Counted from the stretch's first letter, positions 7,613-17,731 are shown. The stretch: 64,000 nucleotides of DNA from Gammaproteobacteria bacterium LSUCC0112 (GCA_004535785.1 SPIB01000004.1:200633-264632), one strand, 5' to 3'. The notes: generated by a model not told the origin, from the letters alone. A program made the numbers and translations.

Positions 7613-9196
7613 ATGATTAAAAAGCTGGTAAACATCCTTTTTGGCAGATCCGGCCAAACCGGCACCGGTGTGACGCAAAAACCTGACGCAAGCACTGCTG
7701 ACAAACGGCAGACCGGGTTACCGGAAGAAAAAAACCGCCGCTCACGGCGCAGCGCTGAGAAATCCAGAGAAGCGCCGCGCAATAAATCCAACGCGCACAC
7801 AACAAACGAATCACGTCACGAGCTACCTGCAGCACTGCGCAAATTGGATTTACGCAATGTCCGGGTGGTCGCGCGCGAAGATCACAACATCTCGCGACGC
7901 GATATCTCTCCCAATGCGCTCAAAGTGCTTTATCGATTGAATGAAGCGGGTTTTCAGGCATTTCTGGTTGGCGGAGGTGTCCGCGACCTGTTGCTGGGCG
8001 GCCACCCCAAAGACTTTGATATCTCCACCGATGCGACGCCCGAAGATGTCAGGGAAGTGTTTCGCAATTCCAGAATCATCGGAAGACGATTCAAAATTGC
8101 GCATGTGCGTTTTGGTCAGGAAATTATTGAAGTCACCACCTTCCGCGCCCACCACGAAATTGAGACAGAAGTTGAGGAGGGGGAATCGCGTCGTCACATC
8201 CGCGACCTCGATTCGGCCCATTCAAGCACCGGCATGATCCTGCGCGACAACGTCTATGGCAGTATCAACGACGACGCAGTGCGCCGCGACTTTACTGTCA
8301 ATGCGCTGTATTACACTGCCAATGGCTTCTGGTTACTGGACTTTGTGGATGGCCTCAGTGACATCGAACACAGACTGATCCGTATGATTGGCGACCCGGA
8401 GACCCGTTACAAAGAGGATCCGGTTCGTATACTGCGCGCCATCCGTCTGGCGGCCAAACTGGACTTCACTATCCACAAAGACACCGAAGCGCCGATTGCC
8501 CGCCTGGCGACCCTGTTAGAGTCCATCTCCCCTGCCCGCTTGTTTGATGAAACCGTCAAATTGTTCACCGGCGGCCAGGCAGAAGCTACCTTTGAACTGC
8601 TGCGTCGCTACAAAGTGGCTGACTATCTGTTTAAACCCACCCTACGCTGCCTTGGAGACAAAAACTCTAACGACAGCCGCTTGGTACAACTGGCATTACA
8701 GAATACTGACAAACGTCTGGCAGACGGCAAATCCGTAACACCCGCGTTTTTGTATGCCGCACTACTTTGGCCTGCGATGCAGGCCAGATTACGTGAAGAA
8801 TTTCCAGACCGTGTTGCCCCCCTGTCAGCGATGCAGGACGCCGCGACGGACACGATTGTGGAGCAACTCAGATACACCGCGATTCCCAAGCGTTTCACTG
8901 CGGTAATGCGTGAAATTTGGGAATTGCAGTGGCGCATGCAACCTCACAGCCGGAAGCAGGTCGAAAGTGTGATTGCACACCCTCGTTTCAGGGCCGCTTA
9001 TGACTTTCTGCTACTGCGTGAAGAGTCGGGTGAGCAACTTGGCAATGCCGGCGACTGGTGGACCCGATTCCAGTTGGGAGACCGCGCTGCACAGGAAGTA
9101 ATGATCGAAGGCCTGAGCGCGGTCAAAGCGCCACGCAAACGCCGACGCAAGCCAAAATCGTCCTCTGCATCCAGAGTGGAGCCGGCCAGTGAATAA
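7613..9196 (+). CDS. pcnB: Poly(A) polymerase I
   Basis: Adds poly(A) tails to RNA 3' ends and so promotes decay by PNPase and RNase E. The nucleotidyltransferase head has FLVGGGVRDLLLGG (about residues 117-130) followed by DFDIS with the two metal-binding aspartates (134 and 136); the RNA-binding region DDAVRRDFTVNALYY and EDPVRILRAIRLA follow. At 527 residues it is longer than the E. coli protein (465), because of a polar, basic amino-terminal extension of about 85 residues and a basic C-terminal tail (KAPRKRRRKPK). Its 3' end overlaps the next gene by 8 nt. Confidence 0.95.
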   Translation: MIKKLVNILFGRSGQTGTGVTQKPDASTADKRQTGLPEEKNRRSRRSAEKSREAPRNKSNAHTTNESRHELPAALRKLDLRNVRVVAREDHNISRRDISPNALKVLYRLNEAGFQAFLVGGGVRDLLLGGHPKDFDISTDATPEDVREVFRNSRIIGRRFKIAHVRFGQEIIEVTTFRAHHEIETEVEEGESRRHIRDLDSAHSSTGMILRDNVYGSINDDAVRRDFTVNALYYTANGFWLLDFVDGLSDIEHRLIRMIGDPETRYKEDPVRILRAIRLAAKLDFTIHKDTEAPIARLATLLESISPARLFDETVKLFTGGQAEATFELLRRYKVADYLFKPTLRCLGDKNSNDSRLVQLALQNTDKRLADGKSVTPAFLYAALLWPAMQARLREEFPDRVAPLSAMQDAATDTIVEQLRYTAIPKRFTAVMREIWELQWRMQPHSRKQVESVIAHPRFRAAYDFLLLREESGEQLGNAGDWWTRFQLGDRAAQEVMIEGLSAVKAPRKRRRKPKSSSASRVEPASE

Positions 9197-9839
9197 ACCC
9201 TTGCCCCGCTACATCGCTGTAGAAGGCCCGATCGGCGTCGGCAAAACCAGCCTGGCAAAACGACTCGCCCAAACCTTCAATTACGACATCGTGCTTGAGA
9301 AACCCGAGGAGAACCCTTTCCTCGAACGCTTTTATCGCAATCCCAGACAGTACGCACTGTCTACCCAATTATTCTTTTTGTTTCAGCGCGCACAGCAATT
9401 ACAAGACCTGAAACAGGACGATCTGTTTGAGCCCGTGCGGGTCGCTGATTTCCTGATTGATAAAGATCGCCTGTTTGCGCATCAGAATCTGGACCCTGAT
9501 GAGTTTGTCCTGTATGAAAACGTGTACAGACACCTGACAGTGCACGCGCCAGTGCCTGATCTGGTGATTTATTTACAGGCTCCTACGCATGTGCTGCTCA
9601 GTCGCATACAAAAACGCGGCATACTCGCAGAACAGGCTATTGAGGCAGACTACCTCGACCGGTTAAACGCGGCCTACACCTCGTTTTTCCACTATTACGA
9701 CCAGTCACCCCTGTTAATTGTGAATAGTACGGATATCGACCTGGTTGGCAGAGATGAAGACTACCAACAACTGGTTGATCGCATTCTTCAGGCACCTCAA
9801 GGTGTCCATTACTTCAATCCCAGCCCGGCCTTGCTGTGA
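9189..9839 (+). CDS. Deoxynucleoside kinase (dAK/dGK/dCK family)
   Basis: A 216-residue P-loop kinase that phosphorylates a deoxynucleoside at the 5' position for dNTP salvage. Seen: Walker A GPIGVGKTS (residues 14-22), the substrate-site element EKPEENPFLERFY, the DKDRLFA motif corresponding to the D-R-S catalytic region, and the arginine-containing LID segment RIQKRG. Start is GTG at 9189, overlapping the end of pcnB by 8 nt, which implies translational coupling. In Pseudomonas and E. coli this slot holds folK; no folK is present here. In other bacteria folK and this kinase are found fused or adjacent, so the present gene may be what is left of such a pair. The preferred base cannot be predicted. 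Confidence 0.9.
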   Translation: MNKPLPRYIAVEGPIGVGKTSLAKRLAQTFNYDIVLEKPEENPFLERFYRNPRQYALSTQLFFLFQRAQQLQDLKQDDLFEPVRVADFLIDKDRLFAHQNLDPDEFVLYENVYRHLTVHAPVPDLVIYLQAPTHVLLSRIQKRGILAEQAIEADYLDRLNAAYTSFFHYYDQSPLLIVNSTDIDLVGRDEDYQQLVDRILQAPQGVHYFNPSPALL

Positions 9840-9936
9840 GCCGAGGCAAGGGCTAAGCTGCCCCTGCCATCACTGCAACAAGGCACGGACAATACGGGTC
9901 GGCTGAACCAGCGGTTGCGGCCCGGAGGACATCGTC

Positions 9937-10749
9937 ATGAGCACACAATCAGCGCAACAACACATCACCTTGAACACACTGAACAAACTACGCGCCAGCG
10001 GGCAGAAGTTTTCCTGCCTGACCGCCTACGATGCGTGTTTTTCCGGGTTGCTGAATGAGGCCGGTATCGACGTCATTCTGGTGGGCGATTCGCTGGGTAT
10101 GGTGCTTCAGGGCCATGACAGCACCTTGCCGGTGACCATGGCCGACATGGTGTATCACGTGCAGTGTGTGAAGCGCGCCAACAAACGTTCCTTTCTGATG
10201 GCAGACATGCCATTTATGAGCTACTCCTCTGATACAGAGACCCTCGAGAATGCTGCCGCTCTGATGCGTGCCGGCGCTGAAATGGTCAAACTCGAAGGCG
10301 GTGCATGGCTGGAAAGCTCAACACGCCTGCTCTCGGAACGCGGCATTCCCGTGTGTGTACATATGGGGCTGACCCCGCAGTCCATCAATCGCATCGGCGG
10401 TTATCTGGTGCAGGGACGCGATCCTGTGCAAGCGGAAAACATGGTCAAGGAAGCTTTGTTGCTGCAGGAGGCTGGCGCCAGCATTTTATTGTTGGAGTGT
10501 GTGCCGACGGCGCTGGCCAAACGCATCACAGACGCGCTCGACATCCCGGTTATTGGTATTGGTGCAGGGCCACACACCACCGGACAGGTGCTGGTATTAC
10601 ACGATCTGCTGGGCATCTCACCTATCAAGCCCAAATTTGTTAAAAACTTTTTACCTGAATCGGACAATGGTATCGCAGGTGCGATCAAAGCCTACGCCGA
10701 CGCCGTCAAGTCTGGCCAGTTTCCAGCGCCAGAACACTGTTTCGATTAA
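9937..10749 (+). CDS. panB: 3-methyl-2-oxobutanoate hydroxymethyltransferase
   Basis: First step of pantothenate synthesis: transfers a hydroxymethyl group from 5,10-methylene-THF to 2-oxoisovalerate, giving ketopantoate. The 270-residue length is typical. GDSLGMV (metal-binding Asp), the MADMPF segment, KLEGG and HMGLTPQS are all in place. A strong GGAGG site lies ahead of the ATG. It forms a pair with panC 32 nt downstream; panD and panE are not in the window. Confidence 0.97.
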   Translation: MSTQSAQQHITLNTLNKLRASGQKFSCLTAYDACFSGLLNEAGIDVILVGDSLGMVLQGHDSTLPVTMADMVYHVQCVKRANKRSFLMADMPFMSYSSDTETLENAAALMRAGAEMVKLEGGAWLESSTRLLSERGIPVCVHMGLTPQSINRIGGYLVQGRDPVQAENMVKEALLLQEAGASILLLECVPTALAKRITDALDIPVIGIGAGPHTTGQVLVLHDLLGISPIKPKFVKNFLPESDNGIAGAIKAYADAVKSGQFPAPEHCFD

Positions 10750-10781
10750 ACGCCAGGTCATCACGCCACGGAATCCCTCTT

Positions 10782-11630
10782 ATGAAAATTTGCCATCAGG
10801 CCAGTGAACTGCGCCAACTGTTAAACACCTATCGGCGCGAAGGCAAATCCATTGCGCTGGTGCCGACCATGGGTAATCTGCACCGCGGCCATGTGCGTCT
10901 GGTCGAAAAGGCGGTGGAACTGGCAGATGTTGTTGTCAGTACAATTTTTGTGAACCCCATGCAGTTTGGTCGCCACGAGGATCTCGACAAATATCCGCGA
11001 ACCCCGGACGCCGATATTGAAAAACTCACCGCCGCCGGCTGCGCTGTTTTGTTTACGCCATCAGTCAATGAAATGTATCCGCTCGGTCTGGACGACCACA
11101 CTGTGGTTTCCGTGCCTGCCATTTCCGAACGTCATTGCGGTGCCAGCCGACCCGGCCATTTTGAGGGTGTCGCCACCGTCGTCTGCAAACTGTTTAATCT
11201 GGTCCAGCCTGACCATGCGGTGTTTGGCCTCAAGGACTACCAGCAATTCAAAGTCATCCGCAAAATGAATGCAGATTTGTGTTTTGGTATCCAGCTGACC
11301 GGTGTAGCCACCGAGCGCGATGAAAACGGCTTGGCCTTGAGTTCACGTAACGGTTATCTCAGCGCTGAGGAAAAACACACGGCACTGACAATTATTCAGA
11401 CGCTGCGTGACACCGCTGCACAGATGCAGAACGGCGCGCGTGATTTTGCCGCATTGGAACAAGCCGCTAAGGCTACATTTGAATCCAGACTGATCCGGCC
11501 GGACTACTTTTCAATCTGCAAGGCAGATACATTGGCGCCAGCCAGCGCTGATGACACGGATCTGGTGATTCTGGCGGCCGCCTGGGTTGGCAGTACCCGT
11601 CTGATTGACAATATTGAGGTCAACCTGTAA
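10782..11630 (+). CDS. panC: Pantothenate synthetase
   Basis: Condenses pantoate and beta-alanine with ATP to pantothenate. The 282-residue protein starts MKICHQ and has the nucleotide-binding [10 protein letters not shown] motif (HxGH type), [20 protein letters not shown] and the SSRNGYL loop. Cytoplasmic homodimer in the family. Directly after panB, as in most proteobacteria. Confidence 0.97.
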   Translation: MKICHQASELRQLLNTYRREGKSIALVPTMGNLHRGHVRLVEKAVELADVVVSTIFVNPMQFGRHEDLDKYPRTPDADIEKLTAAGCAVLFTPSVNEMYPLGLDDHTVVSVPAISERHCGASRPGHFEGVATVVCKLFNLVQPDHAVFGLKDYQQFKVIRKMNADLCFGIQLTGVATERDENGLALSSRNGYLSAEEKHTALTIIQTLRDTAAQMQNGARDFAALEQAAKATFESRLIRPDYFSICKADTLAPASADDTDLVILAAAWVGSTRLIDNIEVNL

Positions 11631-11665
11631 ATCCGCAATCATCATCTGATGGGCTACAGGTCATT

Positions 11666-11677
11666 AACAACAAGGAG
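11666..11677 (+). promoter_or_regulatory. AANAANAA (Crc/Hfq) motif fused to the acs ribosome site
   Basis: AACAACAA at 11666-11673 runs straight into the Shine-Dalgarno GGAG (11674-11677), 6 nt before the acs ATG. This is the arrangement of translationally repressed Crc/Hfq targets in Pseudomonas, where Hfq bound to the A-rich motif blocks ribosomes. With a CrcZ-type RNA upstream in the same window, acs is a predicted target. Confidence 0.6.
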
Positions 11678-11683
11678 CACAAC

Positions 11684-13621
11684 ATGTCGCACGAAAAAAT
11701 CTACCCAGCCAGTGGTTTCACCAGCAAACATACGCTGATTGATCAGGCCGGTTACACGCGCATGTATGAACACTCGATTACTGATCCAGAGTCTTTCTGG
11801 GGCGAACAGGCCGATCAGTATCTGAGCTTCTTTTCCACGTACAGCAACGTCTATGAAGGCGACTTCAGCAAAGGTTCAGTGACCTGGTTTAAAGACGCCA
11901 AACTCAACGTCAGCTGGAACTGTATCGACCGCCACTTGCCGCAGCGCGCTGCTCAGACTGCCTTTATCTGGGAAGGCGATGATCCCGCCGACAGCAAACA
12001 TATCACCTATGCTGAATTACACGAGGCTGTCAGCAGGCTAGCCAATGTCATAAAACAACGTGGTGTAAAAAAAGGCGATCGTGTGTGCATTTATATGCCG
12101 ATGATCCCGGAAGCTGCCTATGCCATGCTGGCCTGTGCACGTATCGGCGCCATACATTCCGTGGTATTTGGCGGCTTCTCGCCTGACGCCATACGTGACC
12201 GCATCCAGGACTCCGACTGTCAGACCGTCATCACCGCCGATCAAGGTGTGCGCGGCGGCAAGCTGATTCCCTTAAAAGCCAACGTGGATAAAGCGCTGAC
12301 GCAGTGCCCCAATGTACACAGCGTGATTGTGGTCAAACACACCGGCAACTCAATTGACTGGCACCCTGGCCGCGACGTCTGGTATCACGAGGCAGCAGCC
12401 AGTGTCAGTGCCGTCTGCGAAGCTGAGATCATGGACGCTGAAGATCCGCTGTTTATTCTGTACACCTCCGGCTCTACCGGTAAACCCAAAGGTGTGTTGC
12501 ACACCACAGCCGGTTATCTGCTGCAGGCTGCCATGACCCACCGTTATGTGTTTGACTACCGTGAAGGTGAAGTGTACTGGTGCACAGCCGACGTTGGCTG
12601 GGTCACCGGCCACAGTTATATTGTGTATGGCCCGCTGTGCAATGGTGCGACCTCACTCATTTTTGAAGGGGTACCAACGTATCCCGATGCCTCGCGTTTC
12701 TGGCAGGTGATCGACAAACATAAAGTGAATATTTTTTACACCGCACCGACGGCACTCAGGGCGCTGATGAGTCTGGGAGATGACCTGGTCAACACCAGCT
12801 CACGCGCCTCAATACGCTTGTTAGGCTCGGTCGGCGAACCCATCAATCCCGAAGCATGGGAATGGTATTACCGTGTGGTCGGCGAAAACCGCCGCCCCAT
12901 CGTGGATACCTGGTGGCAAACAGAAACCGGCTCCACTATGATCAGTCCGCTGGCCGGTGTCACCGATTTAAAACCCGGCTCAGCTTCTCTGCCCTTTTTT
13001 GGTGTTAAACCTGCGCTGCTGGACTCCCACGGCAAAATCATTGAGGGTGCCGGCAAAGGCAATCTGGTAATTACCGGCAGTTGGCCAGCACAGATCCGCA
13101 CGGTGTTTGGTGATCATCAACGCTGTGTGGACACCTATTTCAAGACCTATCCTGGTTACTACTTTACAGGCGACAGCGCACGGCGCGATGAAGACGGTTA
13201 CTACTGGATCATCGGCCGTGTGGATGACGTTATCAACGTCTCCGGCCATCGACTGGGCACCGCTGAACTGGAAAGCGCACTGGTATTACACCCGAAAGTC
13301 GCGGAAGCAGCAGTGGTAGGTTATCCGCACGACATCAAAGGCAACGCCGTGTATGCCTATGTCACGCTGATGACGGGCATCCCTGAATCCGAAGAACTGC
13401 GCAAAGAATTAATCAAATTTGTGGCGGATGAAATTGGCGCGTTTGCCAAACCGGAAATCATTCAGTTTGCACCTGGCTTGCCCAAAACCCGCTCCGGCAA
13501 AATCATGCGTCGTATCCTGCGCAAGATCGCCGCCAATGAAATTGAGCATCTGGGGGACACCAGCACACTGGCTGACCCATCCGTTGTTGAACAGTTGATT
13601 AACCATCGCGTCAATCGTTAA
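11684..13621 (+). CDS. acs: Acetyl-CoA synthetase (AMP-forming)
   Basis: Makes acetyl-CoA from acetate, ATP and CoA; the scavenging route for acetate. The 645-residue length and motifs match the family: adenylate-forming core [11 protein letters not shown] (about residues 262-272), [21 protein letters not shown], the hinge region [17 protein letters not shown], and the C-terminal [12 protein letters not shown] motif, whose lysine (about 606) is the site of regulatory acetylation in well-studied members. A strong AAGGAG site precedes the start and overlaps an AANAANAA motif. A thiolase gene follows 11 nt later. In Pseudomonas an acs gene is also found a few genes downstream of panC. Confidence 0.96.
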   Translation: MSHEKIYPASGFTSKHTLIDQAGYTRMYEHSITDPESFWGEQADQYLSFFSTYSNVYEGDFSKGSVTWFKDAKLNVSWNCIDRHLPQRAAQTAFIWEGDDPADSKHITYAELHEAVSRLANVIKQRGVKKGDRVCIYMPMIPEAAYAMLACARIGAIHSVVFGGFSPDAIRDRIQDSDCQTVITADQGVRGGKLIPLKANVDKALTQCPNVHSVIVVKHTGNSIDWHPGRDVWYHEAAASVSAVCEAEIMDAEDPLFILYTSGSTGKPKGVLHTTAGYLLQAAMTHRYVFDYREGEVYWCTADVGWVTGHSYIVYGPLCNGATSLIFEGVPTYPDASRFWQVIDKHKVNIFYTAPTALRALMSLGDDLVNTSSRASIRLLGSVGEPINPEAWEWYYRVVGENRRPIVDTWWQTETGSTMISPLAGVTDLKPGSASLPFFGVKPALLDSHGKIIEGAGKGNLVITGSWPAQIRTVFGDHQRCVDTYFKTYPGYYFTGDSARRDEDGYYWIIGRVDDVINVSGHRLGTAELESALVLHPKVAEAAVVGYPHDIKGNAVYAYVTLMTGIPESEELRKELIKFVADEIGAFAKPEIIQFAPGLPKTRSGKIMRRILRKIAANEIEHLGDTSTLADPSVVEQLINHRVNR

Positions 13622-13632
13622 CGAGGTTTTTT

Positions 13633-14811
13633 ATGCAGGAAGTTGTCATTGTTGCCGCAGGACGTAGCGCCATTGGTACGTTTCAGGGCGAGTTGTCAGG
13701 GGTCCCCGCCACCGAACTGGGCAGTCAGATTATCAAAGCATTGATTGCGCGCCACGGCATCAATCCCGCCGACGTTAACGAAGTCATTATGGGTCATGTG
13801 TTGACGGCTGGTTGCGGTCAGAATACCGCGCGGCAGACCAGCATTAAGGCGGGACTGGGTATCGAAACGCCAGCGATGACCATCAATAAAGTCTGCGGCT
13901 CAGGCCTGAAGGCTGTTCATCTGGCCGCACAAGCCATCGTCGCAGGTGACGCAGAGATGATTGTTGCCGGTGGTATGGAGAATATGAGCCTGTCCGCCCA
14001 TGTGCTGCCCAATTCACGCAGCGGCCAGAAAATGGGCCATTGGCAAGCAGTTGATACCATGCTGCACGACGGCTTGTGGGACGCGTTTAACAACTACCAC
14101 ATGGGCATCACAGCAGAAAATCTCGTCGACAAATATCAGATCAGCCGCGAGGAACAAGATGCGTTTGCACTGAGCTCGCAGCAAAAAGCACTGACTGCGA
14201 TGGAGTCCGGGCGCTTCAGCAGCGAAATCATTCCCATCAGCATCCCCCAGAAAAAAGGCGCGGTGACGCTGTTTGACAAAGACCAGGGCCCGCGCGCTGG
14301 CACCACGATAGAAGGTCTGGCACGACTGCCTGCCGCCTTTAAAGCGGGCGGCAGTGTCACTGCCGGCAATGCCTCGGGACTCAATGACGGCGCCGCGGCG
14401 GTGATTGTCTGCAGCAAAGCCCGCGCCGACGCGCTTGGCCTCACACCACTGGTCACCATCAAGGCTTGGGCCAATGCCGGAGTTGATCCCGCCATCATGG
14501 GCATCGGCCCGGTATCGGCTACCCGACGAGTACTGGCCAAAGCTGGCTGGACACTCGATGAGGTCGATCTGATTGAGGCCAACGAAGCGTTTGCGGCGCA
14601 GTCATTGGCGGTCGCCAAAGAGCTACAGTGGGATATGGACAAGGTGAACGTTAACGGTGGCGCCATTGCCTTGGGTCACCCGATCGGCGCCTCGGGTTGC
14701 CGCGTGCTGGTCACCCTGATTCACGAGATGATTCGTCGTGATGTACACAAAGGCATTGCGACCTTGTGTATTGGTGGCGGACAGGGCGTGGCTATTGCAG
14801 TGGAGCGCTGA
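13633..14811 (+). CDS. Acetyl-CoA C-acetyltransferase (thiolase)
   Basis: Biosynthetic-type thiolase that condenses two acetyl-CoA to acetoacetyl-CoA or does the reverse. Catalytic residues are visible: nucleophilic Cys88 (NKVCGSG), His near 348 (LGHPIGASG) and the C-terminal Cys near 378 (TLCIGGGQG). The 392-residue length fits AtoB/PhaA. Its ATG is 11 nt from the acs stop with a GAGG site, so it is co-transcribed with acs; together they would turn acetate into acetoacetyl-CoA. AtoB-type and PhaA-type roles cannot be separated by sequence alone. Confidence 0.92.
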   Translation: MQEVVIVAAGRSAIGTFQGELSGVPATELGSQIIKALIARHGINPADVNEVIMGHVLTAGCGQNTARQTSIKAGLGIETPAMTINKVCGSGLKAVHLAAQAIVAGDAEMIVAGGMENMSLSAHVLPNSRSGQKMGHWQAVDTMLHDGLWDAFNNYHMGITAENLVDKYQISREEQDAFALSSQQKALTAMESGRFSSEIIPISIPQKKGAVTLFDKDQGPRAGTTIEGLARLPAAFKAGGSVTAGNASGLNDGAAAVIVCSKARADALGLTPLVTIKAWANAGVDPAIMGIGPVSATRRVLAKAGWTLDEVDLIEANEAFAAQSLAVAKELQWDMDKVNVNGGAIALGHPIGASGCRVLVTLIHEMIRRDVHKGIATLCIGGGQGVAIAVER

Positions 14812-14913
14812 GCCTCCGCATGCATTCGCTCGTTTAAAGAATAAGCATCACGCCTTTCATAGTTTTGGTTTTTCCGCGCCATGTGGCGCACTTTTCAACT
14901 GATTGAGGTTTTT

Positions 14914-15429
14914 ATGTCGCAGTCCATGTACAACAACTCTGTGCCCGTGTTTATCCACGTGTTAAAAAATCTGTCTGCCATTCTGGAAAAAGCTGAGGCC
15001 TCGGCTACCAGCAGAAATATTGACCCGTCGGTGCTGATCAATGGCCGACTGGCACCGGATATGTTCCCACTCTCCCGCCAGATTCAGATTGCCAGTGACA
15101 TGGTCAAAGGCGGCGGCGCCCGCTTGGCGAGTGTCGACAATCCCAAATTTGAGGATACCGAGAGCACCTTTGAAGAACTGCAGGCACGCATCGCCAAGAC
15201 TATCGCTTTTCTGGAAACGCTGACACCCGCACAGATTGACGGTTCTGAGGAGAAAGACATCAAAATTCAGGCTGGGCCCAGTGAGTTTGAATTCAAAGGG
15301 CTGCAGTATCTGAACCACTGGGTATTCCCCAATCTGTATTTCCATGTCACTACGGCTTATAACATTTTGCGACACAACGGCGTGGCACTGGGTAAACGCG
15401 ACTTCCTGTCGGGTGGCAGCACCTTGTAG
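14914..15429 (+). CDS. DUF1993 family protein
   Basis: A 171-residue protein that I recognise as DUF1993 (an alpha-helical, DinB-like fold). Typical features are the start SMYNNSVPVFIHVLKNLSAIL, the LAPDMFPLSRQIQIASD segment and the NHWVFPNLYFHVTTAYNILRHNGV end. Start ATG at 14914 is preceded by GATTGAGG; an in-frame ATG at 14881 is less likely. Function unknown. It converges with the SulP gene only 7 nt away, with no terminator visible between them. Confidence 0.85.
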   Translation: MSQSMYNNSVPVFIHVLKNLSAILEKAEASATSRNIDPSVLINGRLAPDMFPLSRQIQIASDMVKGGGARLASVDNPKFEDTESTFEELQARIAKTIAFLETLTPAQIDGSEEKDIKIQAGPSEFEFKGLQYLNHWVFPNLYFHVTTAYNILRHNGVALGKRDFLSGGSTL

Positions 15430-15436
15430 GATAAAA

Positions 15437-17170
15437 CTATTCAGCTAGCAGAATATCGGCTACCGCCTGATGCTGGCTGAGGTAGACCTTGCCGGTGATG
15501 TCATGCAGAAAGTGGCTACGCTTCAGCGCGTCCATCACCAGCCCTTTGACTTCCGACAAATGCAAGCGGATACCGAGCTCACCCAAACGGCTGTTGATCG
15601 CCTCCAGTGATTCCAGCGCGCTTAAGTCTATTTCGTTGACCGCGCTGCACATCAAAATGACGTGCTTGAGCGCGGGGCGCTCGGCAATTTCTTTGTAAAT
15701 CAGATCTTCCAGAAATCGTGTATTGGCAAAATACAGGCTTTCATCCACGCGCAGCGACAAAATATGCGGATGGGTAATCACTTGGTGCCGCAGCACGTTG
15801 CGGAAATGTTCGGTGCCGGGCACTTCACCCACGATCGCCACGTGAGGGCGTGAACTTTTGTACAAATGCACAAAAATCGACACCAGAACACCAGCGCCCA
15901 CACCCGCTTCTACACCCACGCCCAAGGTCACTACGATGGTACTGAGCACGGCCAGAAAATCCGCATGGGAATAATTCCAGGCTTTTTTCACAATACTGAA
16001 ATCGACCAATGACCACACCGCGACAATAATCGTGGCAGCCAGCGTTGCGCGGGGCAACCATGCCAACAGTGGCATCAGGAAAAATGTCGCCGCTGCAATC
16101 AGTATCGCAGCAAACAGGCCGGCGGCAGGGGTCGCCGCCCCCGCATCAAAATTGACCACGGAGCGCGAAAACCCGCCCGCGACAGGGAAACCGCCCGCAA
16201 GTGAGGCTGCAATATTGGAGCTGCCCAGCCCAATCAACTCCTGATCCGGATCGATACGTTCACGTTTTTTGGCAGCAAGCCCTTGTGCAACAGACACTGA
16301 CTCTACAAAACCAAGAATGGCAATCAACACAGAGGGGCCGGCCAGTGCTTGCCACAACGGCATGGAAAACGCTGGTAACGATAACCCTGGCAACCCTGTT
16401 GGCACCGCGCCAACCAACGCCAGACCTTGGTCACCAAGATTCAGTGACCAGGCGGCAACACCACTGCCAACCACCGCCAGAATCGGACTCAAGCGTGCAG
16501 CCATGGTTGCCGCCCGCGCAGACAGCCCAATCTTTTCAAGCAGAGGCGCCATTGCTTTGCGCGACCAGAACAAATAAATCAGTGTCAGCAAACCAACGAT
16601 GATCGTTGGCCAATTGGGATCGGGAACGGCAGCAACAACAGCTACCAACAGCGAGTGCAATAATTCAGCCAGGTTGTGTCCGCCCGCGCTGATGCCTAGC
16701 AAAGCAGGCACCTGACCGAGCGCAATCAAAATGCCTGATGCGGTAATAAAACCGGCAATCACCGGATGGGATAAAAAATTGGCAACAAACCCCAGGCGCA
16801 ACACACCCATCAACACCAGAAACAGCCCGGATATCAACGCCAGAATCATCGCTGCTGACATGATTTGTGCGGGGTCACTCAGCTCCAGACGGCTGACAGC
16901 CGCTGCCGTCATCAGCGAGATCACGGCCACCGGACCCACTGACAACGCCCGACTGGTGCCAAACAAGGTGTAAGCCACCAGTGGCAGGATGCTGGCGTAA
17001 AGACCCATCTCAGGAGGAAGGCCCGCCAACATGGCATAGGCCAACGACTGGGGAATCAGCATGACCATTACAATCACGGCGGCCAGCATGTCATCGGCAA
17101 ACTGGCGCCCTTGGTATCCAGAACCCCATTCGACAATGGGCAACCAGCGTTTTAAACCCTTTGCAGCCAA
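15437..17170 (-). CDS. SulP family anion transporter with STAS domain (sulfide locus)
   Basis: A 577-residue membrane transporter: about 12-14 transmembrane segments (residues 25-430) with the SulP signature region PQSLAYAMLAGLPPEMGLYAS, then a cytoplasmic STAS domain (about 440-560) containing VILMCSAVNEIDLSALESLE. Family members move sulfate, bicarbonate or dicarboxylates with protons or sodium. The gene is 18 nt behind the BLH-type gene and downstream of the sulfide:quinone oxidoreductase, so export of oxidised sulfur (sulfate or sulfite) is a reasonable inference. A second, different SulP gene is at 36.8 kb next to tsdA. Confidence 0.9.
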   Translation of the reverse strand: MAAKGLKRWLPIVEWGSGYQGRQFADDMLAAVIVMVMLIPQSLAYAMLAGLPPEMGLYASILPLVAYTLFGTSRALSVGPVAVISLMTAAAVSRLELSDPAQIMSAAMILALISGLFLVLMGVLRLGFVANFLSHPVIAGFITASGILIALGQVPALLGISAGGHNLAELLHSLLVAVVAAVPDPNWPTIIVGLLTLIYLFWSRKAMAPLLEKIGLSARAATMAARLSPILAVVGSGVAAWSLNLGDQGLALVGAVPTGLPGLSLPAFSMPLWQALAGPSVLIAILGFVESVSVAQGLAAKKRERIDPDQELIGLGSSNIAASLAGGFPVAGGFSRSVVNFDAGAATPAAGLFAAILIAAATFFLMPLLAWLPRATLAATIIVAVWSLVDFSIVKKAWNYSHADFLAVLSTIVVTLGVGVEAGVGAGVLVSIFVHLYKSSRPHVAIVGEVPGTEHFRNVLRHQVITHPHILSLRVDESLYFANTRFLEDLIYKEIAERPALKHVILMCSAVNEIDLSALESLEAINSRLGELGIRLHLSEVKGLVMDALKRSHFLHDITGKVYLSQHQAVADILLAE

Positions 17171-17188
17171 GCTACTCTCCCGGCAAAA

Positions 17189-17614
17189 TTACGCTTTTTG
17201 ACTCAACCAGCTGGCGATGCCACTCAGGTCGTATCCAGCCGCTGTTCCGGCCGACACAATGGCTTCCGGCGCCAGACCCTTGATACCTGACGCCAAGCCC
17301 CACAGCTGAATAGAGCGAGTGCCACTGCGGCAGAACGCTAGAATGGGTTTTGGTAACTCATCCAACGCTGCGCTCATTGCTGCAATGTCTTCCATCGTCA
17401 GTTGACCGGACACAACCGGAATGTAACTGAACTTGATGTCGTGCTCTTGTGCAACGGCTTCAATTTCATACCGCGGTGGTTGTCCGTAGCTTTCGCCGTC
17501 GGGACGGTTGCAGATGATGGACTTGAAGCCGGCAGCGGCCATCGCATCCACATCGTCAGCGGTGATTTGTTCGGCGACTGCGAAGTCGTCGGTTACCCAT
17601 TTTGCTTGTGTCAT
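17189..17614 (-). CDS. BLH / TIGR01244-type phosphatase-like sulfur protein
   Basis: A 141-residue single-domain protein with a cysteine-phosphatase-like fold: the loop AFCRSGTRS (Cys-x5-Arg) sits around residue 98-106 and the ICNRPDGES segment near 35. This is the 'beta-lactamase hydrolase-like' or TIGR01244 family, often encoded beside or fused to persulfide dioxygenase and SQR. Start ATG at 17614 follows GAGAGAATATTT. Here it is between SQR and a SulP transporter, which supports a role in sulfide/persulfide handling. The precise reaction is not established to my knowledge. Confidence 0.85.
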   Translation of the reverse strand: MTQAKWVTDDFAVAEQITADDVDAMAAAGFKSIICNRPDGESYGQPPRYEIEAVAQEHDIKFSYIPVVSGQLTMEDIAAMSAALDELPKPILAFCRSGTRSIQLWGLASGIKGLAPEAIVSAGTAAGYDLSGIASWLSQKA

Positions 17615-17627
17615 AAATATTCTCTCG

Positions 17628-17722
17628 TGGCTTTGGGGACGGAGCTGACATAGGCTTCGTTCCTGGTTTTTGTGTGGATACCCTATCACTTGGCTTTGGG
17701 GACGGAGCTGTACCTCCGTCCC
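17628..17722. repeat. REP-like repeat: 20-bp direct repeat plus 9-bp hairpin
   Basis: The 20-mer TGGCTTTGGGGACGGAGCTG occurs at 17628-17647 and again at 17691-17710. The second copy continues into a hairpin, GGGACGGAG (17699-17707), loop CTGTAC, CTCCGTCCC (17714-17722). The first copy lacks the right arm. GGGACGGAG palindromes of this kind are typical of REP elements tied to REP-associated (RAYT) transposases; none of those is in the window. The element fills the gap between SQR and the BLH gene and could act as an mRNA-stabilising or attenuating hairpin. Confidence 0.75.
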
Positions 17723-17731
17723 GGTTTGGCG

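Noticed and set aside
7383-7616. Open frame of 77 codons between cbrB and pcnB
   Set aside because: It runs through the AAN tracts and hairpin of the RNA, has low-complexity content and no ribosome site.
16201-16602. Plus-strand open frame inside the SulP gene
   Set aside because: Antisense to a conserved transporter; no start site or motif.
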